A stretch of 64,000 bases of DNA from Rhodococcus sp. SMB37 (lineage in GTDB: Bacteria; Actinomycetota; Actinomycetes; Mycobacteriales; Mycobacteriaceae), in the NCBI RefSeq assembly GCF_004345605.1, contig NZ_SLVY01000014.1, forward strand, positions 62,001-126,000. The letters run 5' to 3'. The stretch's first letter is position 1, and every line of letters begins with the position of its first letter. Below the pieces are notes generated by a model, which searched no databases, was not told the DNA's origin, and saw only the letters and a program-made list of their open reading frames with translations. Shown piece by piece: positions 63,640-64,000 of the stretch. Position numbers and translations under genes: made by a program.

Positions 63640-63983
63640 CAGATCCCCATTCCGGTGGTCGCCAGATCGGCGATCACCTGCTCCAGCGGTCGACCCGGTG
63701 GGGCGACCGACACGAGACCTCGGATTGTTGCTGTAAGAACGAGTTTCACGTATTCCCCGTGTTCGAAATTGGGTAGCTCGCGGTGGGTCTCGCCCAAGTC
63801 GGCGTCAACGGCCAGTTGGTTCGTGACGTCGCGTCGTTGATCCTCGAGACCGTCCGACCTGGCGTTCTGGTTGTCCTCGGCCACCGAGTAGTTGATGGAG
63901 TTTCCCGCGACTGCGCTGGACAGGGCGATGGCCACATCGGGTGCGTACCCACGCCGTCCCAACGCGACGACCTCATGGGTCAT
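63639..63983 (-). CDS. Small protein of the irt operon, function unknown
   Basis: This is 114 aa from the ATG at 63983; its stop overlaps the irtA start (TGATG). It begins [20 protein letters not shown] and has no signal peptide, transmembrane segment, Cys pair or motif I recognise. The overlap at both ends (its ATG also overlaps a TGA at 63985-63983) shows tight cotranscription with irtA and with an upstream gene. That suggests a role in siderophore handling, for example as a small partner or modifier, but this rests on position only. Confidence 0.65.
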   Translation of the reverse strand: MTHEVVALGRRGYAPDVAIALSSAVAGNSINYSVAEDNQNARSDGLEDQRRDVTNQLAVDADLGETHRELPNFEHGEYVKLVLTATIRGLVSVAPPGRPLEQVIADLATTGMGI

Positions 63984-64000
63984 CAGCCGGCGACCCGCTT
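63983..64000 (-). CDS. Last codons of an upstream irt-operon gene (partial)
   Basis: On the minus strand the window edge reads KRVAG followed by TGA (63985-63983), which overlaps the ATG of the 114-aa gene. This is probably the 3' end of the next gene of the operon. Too little is visible to name it. Confidence 0.3.
   Translation of the reverse strand, partial: KRVAG

Overview
The window is high-GC DNA from a mycolic-acid actinobacterium, most likely Rhodococcus or a close relative in the Nocardiaceae. The evidence is the strong G/C third-position bias, frequent GTG and TTG starts, an EspG and DUF3558-lipoprotein set, a UPF0182 membrane protein, an IrtA/IrtB-type siderophore importer, and many TetR, IclR and acyl-CoA genes. 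I saw no rRNA, tRNA, CRISPR array, insertion sequence or phage gene. The genus is inferred from gene content only.

Layout. 1-14144 is a first catabolic island: two ACMSD-type amidohydrolases, a flavin-split-barrel protein, a TetR regulator, three SDR/crotonase genes on the minus strand, then a plus-strand run of P450, acyl-CoA carboxyltransferase, acyl-CoA ligase, a DUF35-thiolase fusion and an alpha/beta hydrolase. 14151-17153 is a tightly overlapping minus-strand ESX-type accessory operon: DUF3558 lipoprotein, a 109-aa helical protein, a PPE-like low-complexity protein and EspG. 17420-29146 is more general lipid metabolism: 3-hydroxyacyl-CoA dehydrogenase, UPF0182, a TetR-controlled acyl-CoA dehydrogenase/thiolase pair, two SDRs, and a drug exporter with its TetR.

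29220-51212 is a second catabolic island: IclR, SDR, epimerase-like protein, MHS-type permease, thiolase, two more amidohydrolases, a fused FadE34-like acyl-CoA dehydrogenase, a KstR-like TetR, a CoA ligase, a complete five-gene Dpp/Opp-type ABC importer, IclR, TetR, a TauD-type dioxygenase and a carboxymuconolactone-decarboxylase-family protein. The likely overall logic is uptake, CoA activation, beta-oxidation steps and ring or side-chain cleavage of an unidentified carboxylic substrate. This island also shows decay: a frameshifted TetR abutting a stray aminotransferase fragment (34455-35190) and an SDR with two internal deletions (39648-40305).

51225-59252 holds a NarL-type two-component system beside a MacB/FtsX-type ABC exporter, a small membrane-anchored coiled-coil protein, two gene remnants, and a Bcr/CflA exporter with a divergent MarR regulator. 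59309-64000 is the 3' part of a minus-strand irtA-irtB siderophore-import operon that continues beyond the window. Several intergenic spaces carry clear palindromes suited to repressor binding. The clearest are 3670-3688, 22602-22634, 48990-49009 and 49652-49674.
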